A stretch of 64,000 nt of DNA from G963676095 sp963676095. GTDB taxonomy: Bacteria; Bacteroidota; Bacteroidia; Bacteroidales; Prolixibacteraceae. The notes below the pieces were generated by a model, which was not told where the DNA came from, searched no databases, and worked only from the letters and a program-made list of their open reading frames with translations. How positions within the stretch are numbered: the stretch's first letter is position 1; every line of letters starts with the position of its first letter. Shown one piece after another: positions 55,273 to 64,000 of the stretch. The stretch spans positions 1,612,001 through 1,676,000 of the forward strand of contig OY781040.1 in assembly GCA_963676095.1 (NCBI GenBank), read 5' to 3'. The position numbers and the translations under genes are program-made.

Positions 55273-56783
55273 GCCAGGCCTCCTTCTATAATTAACCGGG
55301 AATTTCCTTTTGTTTTTTGCTGAACATAACTCAATACAAGGTACAACACCGCAGCCAGTATCCATTCCGGGGCAACAAGGAAGGTCAGGTCGACCTTAAA
55401 AGATAACCATCCGGGTAAGTTGCCGGCAAACATCTTTTCCATCCAGGGAATATGGTCCTTCCCGTAGATAAAGAAAGAACACAGGAAAGAACCGAACCAT
55501 CCGATTGCAGCAGGCCAGCTGAATGTTTTTCCTGACTTTTCGGTAAAATTGCTTACCAGACCGATTTTGGGAAACAACCAGACATCAAGGATAACGAAGG
55601 CGCCCAGGGGAATGAAAAACAATCCGTAATAGCTGACAATCCGGTCGAGATTGGCATTTACAGCCGGAATACAGGCTGTGATGATCATAAATAGCCCTGC
55701 AGCAAAGGTAACCTTCCACCTTTTCCAGTTAGGAGTTGCAACCTGAATAGCCAGTCCTGCACGATAAAGGGTAGGGTTCGCAGTGGTCCATCCCGCTATT
55801 ACCACGCAAACGGCACCGGCAAAACCTGCTCCAAACAAGGCGATTGTCCCTGGCTGAGGATTGACATTGCCTGCAGCAAGGAAAGCGGCACACAGAATCC
55901 CGGAGGCGATCCAGGCCCCAAAATGTCCCAGAAACATTCCGAAAGCAGAAGCAAATCCTTGTGTCCAGCGTTTTGCATACCTGAAAATGGTCACATCGGC
56001 CATTCCCATGTGCTGGGTCGCATTGCAAAGCCAGGCAAAACCGGCAACATGCCAGAACGTGTATTTCGTATTATCGCCAATAGGCAGACCAGTAAAGATT
56101 TTGGTATTGGCTACATGCCAGATATCGCTAAAAGATCTGGCACCAAGATCTCCCAGGACAGCTATGGCAGCAGCAAAAAATACCAGAACCATCCACGGGG
56201 CACATATTTTCGAGAAATTGGCGATCTTCTCAAATCCAAGCACGGCCAGGGCCGCAATAACAATCCCTACAATAACCGCCAGAAATATCCAGGGGAAGGT
56301 AGGAAAAAGATCTCCGGCAACATAATCCGGATTCGGAATATGGAACGGAATTGAAAATGCCGTTACGGCGACACTCACCATGGCCCCTGCCAAAAGGCAC
56401 AGGATAAAAGCATAAAAAGCGCTATAGGCAATGGTCAGGTAGGGACCAATAATCTTTCGCAATTGCCAGTAAATCGTGAGCCTGGTTTTAACGGCCACAG
56501 GGGCTGTCATTAGGGCCCAGCTCAATACGGCCAAAATATTACCGGCCAGTAATCCCCATACAAAATCAGATGCAGATACGCCGTGCATAACCATCAGCGG
56601 ACCAAGAACGAACTCAGTCCCTGCAACATGCTCGCCGGAAAACATGGCGATAAAAGTTTTCCATCCGTGAAGTTTTTTCTCGGATACCGGCTCCCGGTCA
56701 TACTCGTACAAAGCATCCAGTCTTTCGATGAGCGTTGCTTTGGAACCTGCCGCAACAGGTTGTGATTTCATTTGCATAGTCAA
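55269..56783 (-). CDS. NCS1-type (purine-cytosine permease family) transporter
   Basis: 504 residues with about 12 membrane helices. GWKTFIAMFSGEHVAGTEFVLGPLM near the start and TTANPTLYRAGLAIQVATPNW later recall the cytosine/purine permease and NCS1 proteins. The usual substrate class is nucleobases or allantoin-like compounds, yet the gene is followed by a tiny membrane protein, GH78 and GH127, and preceded by RhaT. A sugar or sugar-acid cargo is therefore possible. Start choice is between Met1, Met3 and Met5, all near 56783. A LacI-type operator overlaps its promoter. Confidence 0.85.
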   Translation of the reverse strand: MTMQMKSQPVAAGSKATLIERLDALYEYDREPVSEKKLHGWKTFIAMFSGEHVAGTEFVLGPLMVMHGVSASDFVWGLLAGNILAVLSWALMTAPVAVKTRLTIYWQLRKIIGPYLTIAYSAFYAFILCLLAGAMVSVAVTAFSIPFHIPNPDYVAGDLFPTFPWIFLAVIVGIVIAALAVLGFEKIANFSKICAPWMVLVFFAAAIAVLGDLGARSFSDIWHVANTKIFTGLPIGDNTKYTFWHVAGFAWLCNATQHMGMADVTIFRYAKRWTQGFASAFGMFLGHFGAWIASGILCAAFLAAGNVNPQPGTIALFGAGFAGAVCVVIAGWTTANPTLYRAGLAIQVATPNWKRWKVTFAAGLFMIITACIPAVNANLDRIVSYYGLFFIPLGAFVILDVWLFPKIGLVSNFTEKSGKTFSWPAAIGWFGSFLCSFFIYGKDHIPWMEKMFAGNLPGWLSFKVDLTFLVAPEWILAAVLYLVLSYVQQKTKGNSRLIIEGGLA

Positions 56784-57096
56784 TCTATTTAGTCAGGTTT
56801 TCAGTATATTATTACCAAATAATTATTTTAATCAGAAAAAGGTGGACATCTTTTCCAAATAAAACGAATCAAATGTAAACGTTTTCTTTAATTAATACAA
56901 TAAAATACAAATAGTTAAAATTATTTTTTATAATTCATTTGACAACGTTACACCAATATTGTTCTCTTTCAAAGGCTTATCATCTCAAAAGTTTTCAACA
57001 TTTCATCCAGCCCTGAACGGACCACATCACCAGGCAAGCGCTTAACGGTTATCGCCCCCGTTAGGGCCCGTAATAGCAGAACGGCACAACCGTAAA
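56784..57096. other. Intergenic region upstream of the permease
   Basis: 313 bp without a gene. It holds the permease promoter and operator (56870-56900). The part next to RhaT's stop has GC-rich stretches (GGGCCC near 57063) but no clear terminator. Nothing else could be supported. Confidence 0.6.
56870..56900 (-). promoter_or_regulatory. Promoter of the permease operon overlapped by a LacI-type operator
   Basis: On the minus strand TTG (56898-56900), a 20-base spacer and TACATTTG (56870-56877) match the Bacteroidota consensus. The spacer and -7 box contain AGAAAACGTTTACA (56874-56887), a near match to the perfect palindrome at 37665-37676. A bound LacI repressor would block RNA polymerase directly. 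Confidence 0.65.
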
Positions 57097-58151
57097 TCAC
57101 ACAACAGTCTCACCCAACACGCTTCCATAGGCAATAATACAGAAAGAAGCAATCAGAATAATTAATGCCAGCAAAAGAACCAGGTAGGTCTGCTTACTGA
57201 CGTTTTTCCATTCATTCATGATCACCCCGATGATATAGCTAAAAAAGATCAGCATCGACATATGCAAAACCCAGCTGGCAAACCGGAAATGTCCCATCTG
57301 GACATGTCCCAGCCCATAAAAGAAAAACTGCAGGAACCACATCGTTCCCGCCATTGCCGACCAAAAAAAATTTTTCACGATCCGGGAAGAGCAAAGACCT
57401 TCTCCCCACACGAACTCGTGCAGTGTCTTCTTCCGGAAGCCTGCTATCGTGAACCAGATCATGTTTACCACCCAGCACCCGGAAGTTGAAACAATCAGTT
57501 TGGCATTTCCCTCAAACTGACCGGCCCCGTACCGAGCCGCCATATCAGCGATAGGTTTCCCGAACTCCAGGGATATATTAAAGACTCCCGATAAAACTCC
57601 GCCAATAAAAGAAAGGACCAAGCCGGTAAGCATATGAAACGGGGCATTACTTGCGTTGTTCCCTGCAATTTCCTTTTCCTTTCTGAAACCGGCTAAGCCG
57701 CATAAGGCAACCCCCGCCACAGACACAATCATCCCGGCCAATACAATCCCTCCGCCAGGACGGGAAAAGTAATCCCTCATCCCTCCAAAATCATCAGGGG
57801 CAGGATTGTACCCAGGATTGCAGAGATTCCGATCGAGATAGTATAAGTCAAGGAATACCCGATGTGCCTGATCGAAAGGCCGAAAGACATGCTTCCGAAA
57901 CCATATACAGCCCCGAGCAGAAAGGCCCCCCAAAAAGCTGAAACCGGGGCCTGACGAAGGATTGTAAAAAAATGAGGAACAGTAAGATAACCGATAAAAG
58001 CCGGCATCAGGATCCAGGCAAACAAAGCCTGTACCAGCCAGAAAGTACCCCACGACCAGTTTTTTGTGCGATGATAGGGCAAATAACAAGAGGAAGCAGA
58101 AACACCTCCTGCCGCATGCAGGAAGGTCCCCAGTATTGGGTCCGATGTCAT
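57097..58151 (-). CDS. rhaT: L-rhamnose/proton symporter RhaT, frameshifted
   Basis: Two overlapping frames make up one RhaT-type protein of about 351 residues, close to the 344 of the E. coli protein. The first (58151 to about 57780) has ILGTFLHAAGGVSASSCYLPY, WLVQALFAWILMPAF and GLSIRHIGYSLTYTISIG. It ends IILPLMILEG-stop; the second frame continues with MRDYFSRPGGGIVLAGM and the remaining helices (GVFNISLEFGKPIAD, KNFFWSAMAGTMWFLQFF). One base is missing next to a GGG run (plus-strand CCC at 57781-57783). RhaT imports L-rhamnose through the inner membrane. The frameshift would destroy the protein unless it is an error of sequencing or assembly. Confidence 0.88.
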
Positions 58152-58227
58152 TTCATTGTTTAGTTTAAGGTTGTTACTTGGTTATTGTTTTAGAAAGTCA
58201 TGATAAATAAGGAATAGTCAATTATGG

Positions 58228-58551
58228 TCATCCCATGTGAAAGATTTCCTGCATGTTACTCCAGAATTCACCAGGCTCTCTGTTTTCAAGCGGCTGCATC
58301 AACGGCTTTACGGCATTCCACCAGCTTTGTGTCTCCGGATCGGCAGCCATTTTTCCCATATCTGCCTCAAAATCGTCCCCTGTATATTCGAAATAAGCAA
58401 ACAAATAATTGTCCTTAAAATAAATGGAATAGTTTTCGATATGGCAGGACCTGATCATCGACAGGACACCTGGCCAAACGGCAGCATGGTGCCTGATGTA
58501 GGCATCAGCTCCTTCCGGACGAAGCCGGATCATTTGTCCGAAACGTCTCAT
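58228..58551 (-). CDS. rhaM: L-rhamnose mutarotase
   Basis: 107 residues of the YiiL/RhaM fold. RFGQMIRLRPEGADAYIRHH, with His and WPGV at positions 22-28, and NYSIYFKDNYLFAYFEY match E. coli RhaM features. It converts alpha- to beta-L-rhamnose, the form used by rhamnose isomerase. The gene starts four bases inside the end of the UroD-like gene (ATGA overlap) and is 77 bp from RhaT. No rhamnose isomerase, kinase or aldolase is in the window. Confidence 0.93.
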   Translation of the reverse strand: MRRFGQMIRLRPEGADAYIRHHAAVWPGVLSMIRSCHIENYSIYFKDNYLFAYFEYTGDDFEADMGKMAADPETQSWWNAVKPLMQPLENREPGEFWSNMQEIFHMG

Positions 58552-59594
58552 GATATTTTATTTAAAGCATTAAACATTGCCCTGATATTTACAGGAGGGA
58601 TATCCGGCAGGATTGCCTCATGACTTGGAGAGATGATCAGTCCTGTAGGAAAAAGTCCAGTCAATTCCCTAACTTTAGCTTTTACATCCACAGGGGATCC
58701 CTTTACCAACAGGTACTGAGCGTCTACTCCTCCGCAAAAAGCAACTTTACCATAAAAATTTTTCTTAAGGTTAACTGCATCCATGCCGGCTGCCAATGCC
58801 TGAATGGGATGAACAACATCAGCACCAAGTGCTTTTAAGTCGCCGATAACAGGAAATATGGACCCGCAGGAATGATGAACAACGGTGAGCCCATAACTCT
58901 TGGCCTGGTCTATGATCATTTTTGTACCGGGGAAAACATACTCCCTGAGTAACTCCGGATCGACCATCAGTCCGGTCTGGCTCCCAAAATCGTTCCCAAT
59001 CAGCACGGCATCCAGGTATCCTTTCGTTGCTTCGTAAAAAATTTCGTTAGCCTTCAGATAGAATTCAGTAATTCTCCCGATGACAGCTTTAAACATGTCC
59101 GGGTTCATCAGCAGCATCATCAAGGCTTTTTCCATGCCAAACGCAGAACAGGCATCCTGGAAATGGGCACTCCAAAGAATTCCCATCCTTAGATAACGAT
59201 CGTCGACCGACTTAACACGCATCAAAGCTTCTTTCCTGTCCAGGTATTTCGAAGGATCGGGCCATTTGAAAAGACCGACAGAAGCAGGATCGTCATAGTC
59301 CTCGAAGAACCCCGGGGCTGTCAGTGTCCGCTCATCCGGATGATCAGGATGCCCTGACTTGGCAAATTTGAATGCGCAGGCAATGTGGTTTGACGGGGGA
59401 TAATTATAAGGCACTTCTACCGGATAAATATCGTCATCAATCAGTTTTTTCATCTGGTCGACCGAACTTACCCCGAAATGACGGGTCAGCTTCCCTTCGG
59501 ACTGAGGGACCGGGAGCCCGAGCCACGACGCGGGCCGATCAACCGGCTGGTAATTAATGGTTGCATAGAACCGGTCTTTATGATTTAGTTTCAT
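58548..59594 (-). CDS. UroD/MtaA-superfamily protein (D), coupled to rhamnose mutarotase
   Basis: 348 residues, cytoplasmic. His241 and Cys243 in VVHHSCGSIFP keep the proximal zinc-site pair. At the distal position, where MtaA has Cys, the segment is IISPSHEAILPDIPP, with Ser324/His325 instead. GNDFGSQTGLMVDPELL is a strong mark of a subfamily found beside sugar-utilisation genes. The gene overlaps rhaM by four bases, a tight link between a putative methyltransferase or decarboxylase-like protein and rhamnose metabolism. It could demethylate O-methyl-rhamnose with a corrinoid partner; no corrinoid gene is near, the only one being at 11953. Confidence 0.8.
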   Translation of the reverse strand: MKLNHKDRFYATINYQPVDRPASWLGLPVPQSEGKLTRHFGVSSVDQMKKLIDDDIYPVEVPYNYPPSNHIACAFKFAKSGHPDHPDERTLTAPGFFEDYDDPASVGLFKWPDPSKYLDRKEALMRVKSVDDRYLRMGILWSAHFQDACSAFGMEKALMMLLMNPDMFKAVIGRITEFYLKANEIFYEATKGYLDAVLIGNDFGSQTGLMVDPELLREYVFPGTKMIIDQAKSYGLTVVHHSCGSIFPVIGDLKALGADVVHPIQALAAGMDAVNLKKNFYGKVAFCGGVDAQYLLVKGSPVDVKAKVRELTGLFPTGLIISPSHEAILPDIPPVNIRAMFNALNKIS

Positions 59595-59666
59595 GTCAGA
59601 TGTTGGATATTGGATAATTGATGGTTATATGATTAATCTGGTTTTATTGTTCTATGGTTGTTTGGT

Positions 59667-61994
59667 TTACTTTAATAAGCAATTGATTACGTCGGCTTTT
59701 CTGGTTTCCGGTGAAACCTTGAGATACTTAACCTCGCCATCTTTCAGTTCCGCTTCTATTGTTGTTTCAAAGGGGGCATGCAGCTTAAAATGCACATTCC
59801 AGTTTTTTGGCCATGCGGGAAACAGATAAATCTGCTTCCCGTTTGTCTGGAGCAGCATTTCCTGAAGGCCTGTCATTCCCGATCCCCCCCAGTTATGGTC
59901 CGGGGTCCAGTCGAAACCAGGCCCCCAGAAAGCCGGAAACCTCCGTCCGGAATCCTTTAACTTGGCCACAGTCAGAGAAGCAGCTTCTTTCGTCAATCCC
60001 AGGCGGGCCGCAAAAATATTATACTGTTTCCACCCAATATAACTTTTAAACTGCTCCACATCCGGATCATATTTCCAGGTATTCAAGGCTACCTCCAGTC
60101 CTGATTTTCCTACTCCGTAAATACCCCAGGGGAAAACCGGATAAAGCTGAGGGGTTTCCACATTATTAACCCGCTGCCACTGCCAGGCGGGAGAAATAGT
60201 CCGGTGTCCGTCACATTCCCGAAACCCGATCTCCGGAACCCTTTCCAGCATCTCAGAATAATGTTTCCTATCCAGGCTGTCCATATATTGATCAGGCAAC
60301 TCAAGAAGACGTGAAAGGACAGTTTTTAAAGCAGCAATAGTCGAAGTGGAATTATAGGCCATCTTATAAGTCTCGCAAGCCGATCCGGGAAACAGAACAA
60401 GTTTCCCGTTGCCGTCAAACGGTTTAATTCCCCTCTTCTTCGCCAGATATTGATAATGCTCGTCAAAAAAAGTCAGACAGCTTTTAATAAACGGAAGATA
60501 AGCCGAGATATCCTGTCCGGAATACTGTTGCACATCCAGTTCCATAAGTCCGAATTCCAGGGCCGTATCCCACAGGTACTCAAGCCATGCATTGTATTGC
60601 ATCCCCGGATCAAAAACAGAAGGCCTCTTTGTCCCGTATTCGGCATAGTCGGGCAAACCAAAATTCTCAAGCTGCTCCGTAAAACAGGCCCCGTCATGCC
60701 TCCAGTAAACGTTGCTTCTTAATTCGGCATTTTTCAGGATCCTGTTATAAAAATCGAACTGGGACTTCATCATATCAAAATCACCGCTTTTGAGCATAGG
60801 GAAATAAACCAGTCTTTGGTTTTGTGCAGTAAAAGTCCCGCCGCCCCAGTTCCGGTGATCCGGGGTAAAACACATGGACGAATCGGTATAACAGGGGTCG
60901 TATGTGAAAAGCCCTCCGTTAAATTTGGTGGGATAACTCCCGTATGCGTTGCAACCCAGCATATAACGGAACAACTGGTAATTTCTTCCGGTCTGCCAGA
61001 CGGTATCGGTCGCCTCAGGATTATCCGGACGGATAAAAATAAAACTGCGCCCCCAGAAATTTTTCCACCAGGCGCTGGTTTTTTCCCAGGCGGTTTTGCT
61101 GTTTTTTGCAGCGCCGGTCACTATCTTGTCCAAACCATTCTTCCATTCTGTCAATGATCCTGCCTGCCTGGTAAACAGGAAAAGATCTACCTGATGCGAA
61201 CGTGCCGGGGCATTGCTTTTCAATGTCCACCTCCGGTAACCGGTATCGGCATACTGACCGTCAGAAATTCCGGAGGGGCTCATTCCTTTACCACGCATCA
61301 CCCCGCCGAAAGTAAGATTTTTCAAAGGATTAAATAACAATGATTTGACTGTGTCCAGTTTTTGTTCGCTCACGGTTGCATCGAATACTGTTTTTTCCCT
61401 GTTCCTGTGACAGAACAGGATATTTCCGCCGTCAAATGATATACTGTCCTGCAATGTTTTCAGGTCCTTCGGCGCTCCCCATTTGTAAGAATTTGCATTA
61501 TTCTCCTTTCCTTTCAGCAGATGGTCCCTGTACCTCCAGCTTTCATAACCGGCTTCTGCCAATACCGGTTTGTTACAGTCAACCGAAAGATGAATGACCG
61601 GACGAAAAACATCTACCCAAACATGAACTTTAGCCGAAATCCCGTTATGGGTTCCTGAAATATACACAGAACCATCTTCCAGGTTCAGTTCCTGGTGAAA
61701 ATCGCCGTTCCCTTCAAAAGGATTAGGTTCCAGTCGTACACGGACGCGACCAAGTTTCAGGAAGGCATTGTTCTCGTCAAAAGTCCCGCTGCGGGAAAAA
61801 TAAAAAAGGAGATCCCCCTTTTCGACCCAGACATTCAGTCCGATATCTCCTCCCCCACATGGCATCGATTCCGATGAATTCCGGCTTTGTGAATTCCAGA
61901 CCGGATTATACTGCGCGATCCCCTGTCCCCGGGCATAAACAAAAGGAAAGGAGAACAGGCAAACAACCATTAAGAATAGTCGTAGAGGCTTCAT
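59667..61994 (-). CDS. DUF5703 family secreted protein, probable glycosidase
   Basis: 775 residues from the ATG at 61994, which gives the signal peptide ending PFVYARGQ. The N-terminal domain (VWNSQSRNSSESMPCGGGDIG, LFYFSRSGTFDENN) is DUF5703; the large middle is a helical barrel like those of GH95/GH63 types (LGCNAYGSYPTKFNGGLFTYDP, RHDGACFTEQLENFG, PALPDKW-like LFPAWPKNWNVHF at the end). The enzyme activity of the group is not firmly known to me. The GH95-like layout favours an inverting glycosidase. It is 72 bp upstream of the UroD-like gene D. Confidence 0.8.
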   Translation of the reverse strand: MKPLRLFLMVVCLFSFPFVYARGQGIAQYNPVWNSQSRNSSESMPCGGGDIGLNVWVEKGDLLFYFSRSGTFDENNAFLKLGRVRVRLEPNPFEGNGDFHQELNLEDGSVYISGTHNGISAKVHVWVDVFRPVIHLSVDCNKPVLAEAGYESWRYRDHLLKGKENNANSYKWGAPKDLKTLQDSISFDGGNILFCHRNREKTVFDATVSEQKLDTVKSLLFNPLKNLTFGGVMRGKGMSPSGISDGQYADTGYRRWTLKSNAPARSHQVDLFLFTRQAGSLTEWKNGLDKIVTGAAKNSKTAWEKTSAWWKNFWGRSFIFIRPDNPEATDTVWQTGRNYQLFRYMLGCNAYGSYPTKFNGGLFTYDPCYTDSSMCFTPDHRNWGGGTFTAQNQRLVYFPMLKSGDFDMMKSQFDFYNRILKNAELRSNVYWRHDGACFTEQLENFGLPDYAEYGTKRPSVFDPGMQYNAWLEYLWDTALEFGLMELDVQQYSGQDISAYLPFIKSCLTFFDEHYQYLAKKRGIKPFDGNGKLVLFPGSACETYKMAYNSTSTIAALKTVLSRLLELPDQYMDSLDRKHYSEMLERVPEIGFRECDGHRTISPAWQWQRVNNVETPQLYPVFPWGIYGVGKSGLEVALNTWKYDPDVEQFKSYIGWKQYNIFAARLGLTKEAASLTVAKLKDSGRRFPAFWGPGFDWTPDHNWGGSGMTGLQEMLLQTNGKQIYLFPAWPKNWNVHFKLHAPFETTIEAELKDGEVKYLKVSPETRKADVINCLLK

Positions 61995-62033
61995 ATTATA
62001 AGAAGTTGTTCCTGTTGTTAAAATGGTTAACAT

Positions 62034-62453
62034 GGTTTCTATTGTTTGAGGCTATGCCGTTTGAGTGTTTGATACTTCGTAGTTTGAGTATTGTTTCGGT
62101 TGTTCCTAAACTGAACACAAAAACTCAAAGACACAAAGAATTGTTTCTGTGGTTTCGGTTCCCGTTGCTTTATCTTTCTTCCAGTTCTCCAACTCACTAA
62201 TTCATCAGTTCACCAATTCAACAGTTCTCAAGGTCCTTTCGCCCCAACAGCGGAGCGTCAAACATTCAAACCGTTCAAACTATTCAAACATTTATCGTTT
62301 TAATTTGTGTGAGCTGTGGTGAAGTTCTATAGGCAAAATCTAAAGTAAACTCCAATCATTAAACCATCAGACCATTCAAACATTTATCATTTTCAGCTCC
62401 AGGCTCCTGTTTTTCCCCCATTCTCTCATTCAATCATTCAATCATTCTCCAGC
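62034..62453. other. Non-coding region with simple dispersed repeats
   Basis: 420 bp with no gene. It contains degenerate stretches of the form TTGTTCCTGTTGTT (62003-62045 continues the motif) and tandem-like runs of CATTCAAAC and TTCAAAC (about 62263-62292 and 62370-62395). Related T/G-rich stretches occur at 19030-19080 and 31640-31690. No promoter or terminator can be supported. Confidence 0.55.
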
Positions 62454-63887
62454 TCACCAGTTGTCCGTACGAAATGACGGGACGGGCAATCCATCCGTGC
62501 CAAACAGGTCGCCAACAACAAAATCCCGGAATGCGTAACGAACGGCAACCGGATTATTTACATTCGGAGACGACAAGATAACCGATTTTCTCCGCAGGAA
62601 TACTGTTGCCGGATAAAAATGTTTGTCTTCACCCGCGATCTCGAAACAGTTTACATCATGTCCGAAAGAAGTGATTCCATTGGGCACATCGTTAAACGAA
62701 ATAATCACGTTACTGCCCTGTATTTCCATTCCCCCATACGAGGGGTTCTTATAGCCAATCCCTTTTACTCCGTAGGTATCGCCCAGGACAAGCAGGGCAA
62801 AACGGTTTCCGGTCACCTTTTTCTTCTCAGGATGGATACAGTCTTTTTCTCCGATATCCATCAGCACAACCATACCGCTGTTGGGAATTTTAGCCAGACA
62901 TTTACGCTGTGCGTCCCGGAGATACGCAGAATTATATTTCTCATGAAATTCCGTTGGAGTGAATACGGAATAATCGAACGGAGCAATCTGCGCATAGTAG
63001 AATGGAAAATCCCCCATTCCCCAGAGCGTCCTCCATTCGTTTACCATTGCCGGGAAAAGCTGCTCATAACGGTCAGGTTCGATATAATTGGTTTCACCCT
63101 GGTACCAGATGCAGCCCTTTATTCCATAACCGATCACCGGGTGAAGCATCCCGTTAAAAAGGACTGTTGGGGTACGGTTAGGCACGGTAATAGAATCTCC
63201 TGGTTCAGGTACTTTTTTATCTTCGAAGGAGACTGAAGTTTCCTTACTCATCCATGCCTGGATGCATGATCCGCCATAGCTGACATTGATCAACCCTACC
63301 GGAACATTCAGTATCTTTTGCAACATACTGCCAAAATAATAAGCAGTAGCACTAAACCCGGAAACAGTCTGAGGCGATGCCTCTTCCCAGCTTCCCTCAA
63401 AATCGTCCTGCGGAACAGTCCGGGAAGAACGTTTGACAGTTATTAACCTCAGTTCCGGATTAGACGACGTTAAAATATCCATGTTAGATCCTTCAACCGG
63501 CTGTCCGGGGAAACCCTTTACCGGCATTTCCATGTTCGATTGCCCGGCGCATAACCAAACCTCCCCTATCAGAACATTTTTGATAACTTTGGGGGTTCCG
63601 TCACTTATTGTAACTTTATATGGTCCGCCTGCAGCCGGTGTCCCGATTTCAATACTCCATTTCCCATCTTTACCTGAGCGCGCTGTATAACTTTTATGAT
63701 CCCAGGATGTTGACACGGAAACATTACTTTGCTCTTCTGCCCAGCCCCAGATCCGGACTTTCGAATTTTGCTGCAACACCATGTTATCTGTAAAAACTGA
63801 CGGCATCCTGACTTTGGCCAGCACCATACCGTGAACAAAAAACAAAACCAGTACAACAAACAAAAAACTACACTCAATCTTCTTCAT
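62454..63887 (-). CDS. Sialate O-acetylesterase-like SGNH hydrolase
   Basis: 477 residues from the ATG at 63887, giving a signal peptide ending HGMVLA. The catalytic Ser117 is in WLCAGQSNME; the Asp/His pair is in LMDIGEKDCIHPEKK. GCIWYQGETNYIEPDRYE and PFYYAQIAPFDYS are other marks of the family, which removes acetyl groups from sialic acid or, in PULs, from plant pectin and xylan. With the rhamnose, arabinose and fucose enzymes nearby, deacetylation of a branched polysaccharide is most likely. It precedes DUF5703 by 459 bp. Confidence 0.9.
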   Translation of the reverse strand: MKKIECSFLFVVLVLFFVHGMVLAKVRMPSVFTDNMVLQQNSKVRIWGWAEEQSNVSVSTSWDHKSYTARSGKDGKWSIEIGTPAAGGPYKVTISDGTPKVIKNVLIGEVWLCAGQSNMEMPVKGFPGQPVEGSNMDILTSSNPELRLITVKRSSRTVPQDDFEGSWEEASPQTVSGFSATAYYFGSMLQKILNVPVGLINVSYGGSCIQAWMSKETSVSFEDKKVPEPGDSITVPNRTPTVLFNGMLHPVIGYGIKGCIWYQGETNYIEPDRYEQLFPAMVNEWRTLWGMGDFPFYYAQIAPFDYSVFTPTEFHEKYNSAYLRDAQRKCLAKIPNSGMVVLMDIGEKDCIHPEKKKVTGNRFALLVLGDTYGVKGIGYKNPSYGGMEIQGSNVIISFNDVPNGITSFGHDVNCFEIAGEDKHFYPATVFLRRKSVILSSPNVNNPVAVRYAFRDFVVGDLFGTDGLPVPSFRTDNW

Positions 63888-64000
63888 CCCAAAATATTTT
63901 AATGTTACACTAAAAACCAAAGCCTACCACACAACAATAAAACAACCAGCAATATCAACCATTAAATCCGGTCATTCTCCTGACGAACAAACCGAAACAG

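Noticed and set aside
55269..55365. Longer start of the small membrane protein
   Set aside because: It would overlap the permease C-terminus by nearly 100 bases without a ribosome-binding site; 55272 fits translational coupling.

Overview
The window looks like a chromosomal carbohydrate-utilisation region from a Bacteroidota bacterium, most likely an anaerobic or facultative member of the Bacteroidales/Marinilabiliales type. The evidence is two SusC/SusD pairs, an ECF sigma / FecR / STN-SusC cascade, promoters of the TTG-N20-TAnnTTTG type, and many secreted glycosidases. No rRNA or tRNA gene was seen.

Layout. The left end (1-10.2 kb) is a patchwork: the tail of an HTH regulator, a broken ATPase fragment, an intact AAA/DUF4143 ATPase between two ~46-bp direct repeats that each carry a hairpin, a first SusC/SusD pair with a divergent HTH regulator, a small secreted protein, and mobile-element debris between 39-bp direct repeats. 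From 10.2 to 28.8 kb, all on the minus strand, lies the most interesting block. It holds a free-standing corrinoid-activation protein, an MtaA/UroD-type methyltransferase, a corrinoid-binding protein, an SSS transporter, a Gfo/Idh oxidoreductase, a cytoplasmic alpha-xylosidase-type GH31, further UroD/MtaA-superfamily proteins, GH2 and GH95 enzymes and an MFS transporter. From 28.8 to 48.9 kb follow an alpha-galacturonidase-like gene (frameshifted), a beta-helix enzyme, a GH2, an oxidative L-fucose pathway (mutarotase, aldose dehydrogenase, lactonase, Zn-dehydrogenase), a beta-propeller enzyme, the second SusC/SusD pair and its FecR/ECF regulators. A LacI-family gene at 49.1 kb is on the plus strand. 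From 50.3 to 63.9 kb a further minus-strand set contains GH127, GH78, an NCS1-type permease with a coupled 59-aa membrane protein, RhaT (frameshifted), RhaM, a fifth UroD-like protein, a DUF5703 protein and a sialate-O-acetylesterase-like enzyme.

How it may work together. The secreted enzymes point to a branched, acetylated plant- or algal-type glycan with rhamnose, fucose or L-galactose, galactose, uronic acid, L-arabinofuranose and xylose. SusC/SusD import oligosaccharides, surface and periplasmic enzymes trim them, and inner-membrane transporters bring sugars or small glycosides into the cytoplasm. The corrinoid protein, its activator and up to five MtaA/UroD-like proteins sit inside this program. 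The best explanation I can offer is a corrinoid-dependent, oxygen-independent O-demethylation of methylated sugars (such as O-methyl fucose, xylose, rhamnose or uronic acids) after uptake. That is inference. The sequence shows the parts and their linkage, but not the substrate or the final methyl acceptor, and no pterin-binding methyltransferase is encoded here.

Two long genes (28823-31554 and 57097-58151) each lack one base next to a GGG run, which may be sequencing error or real inactivation. Two intergenic arrays repeat a palindrome at exactly 22-bp spacing (9451-9538 and 50131-50241) and are unexplained.
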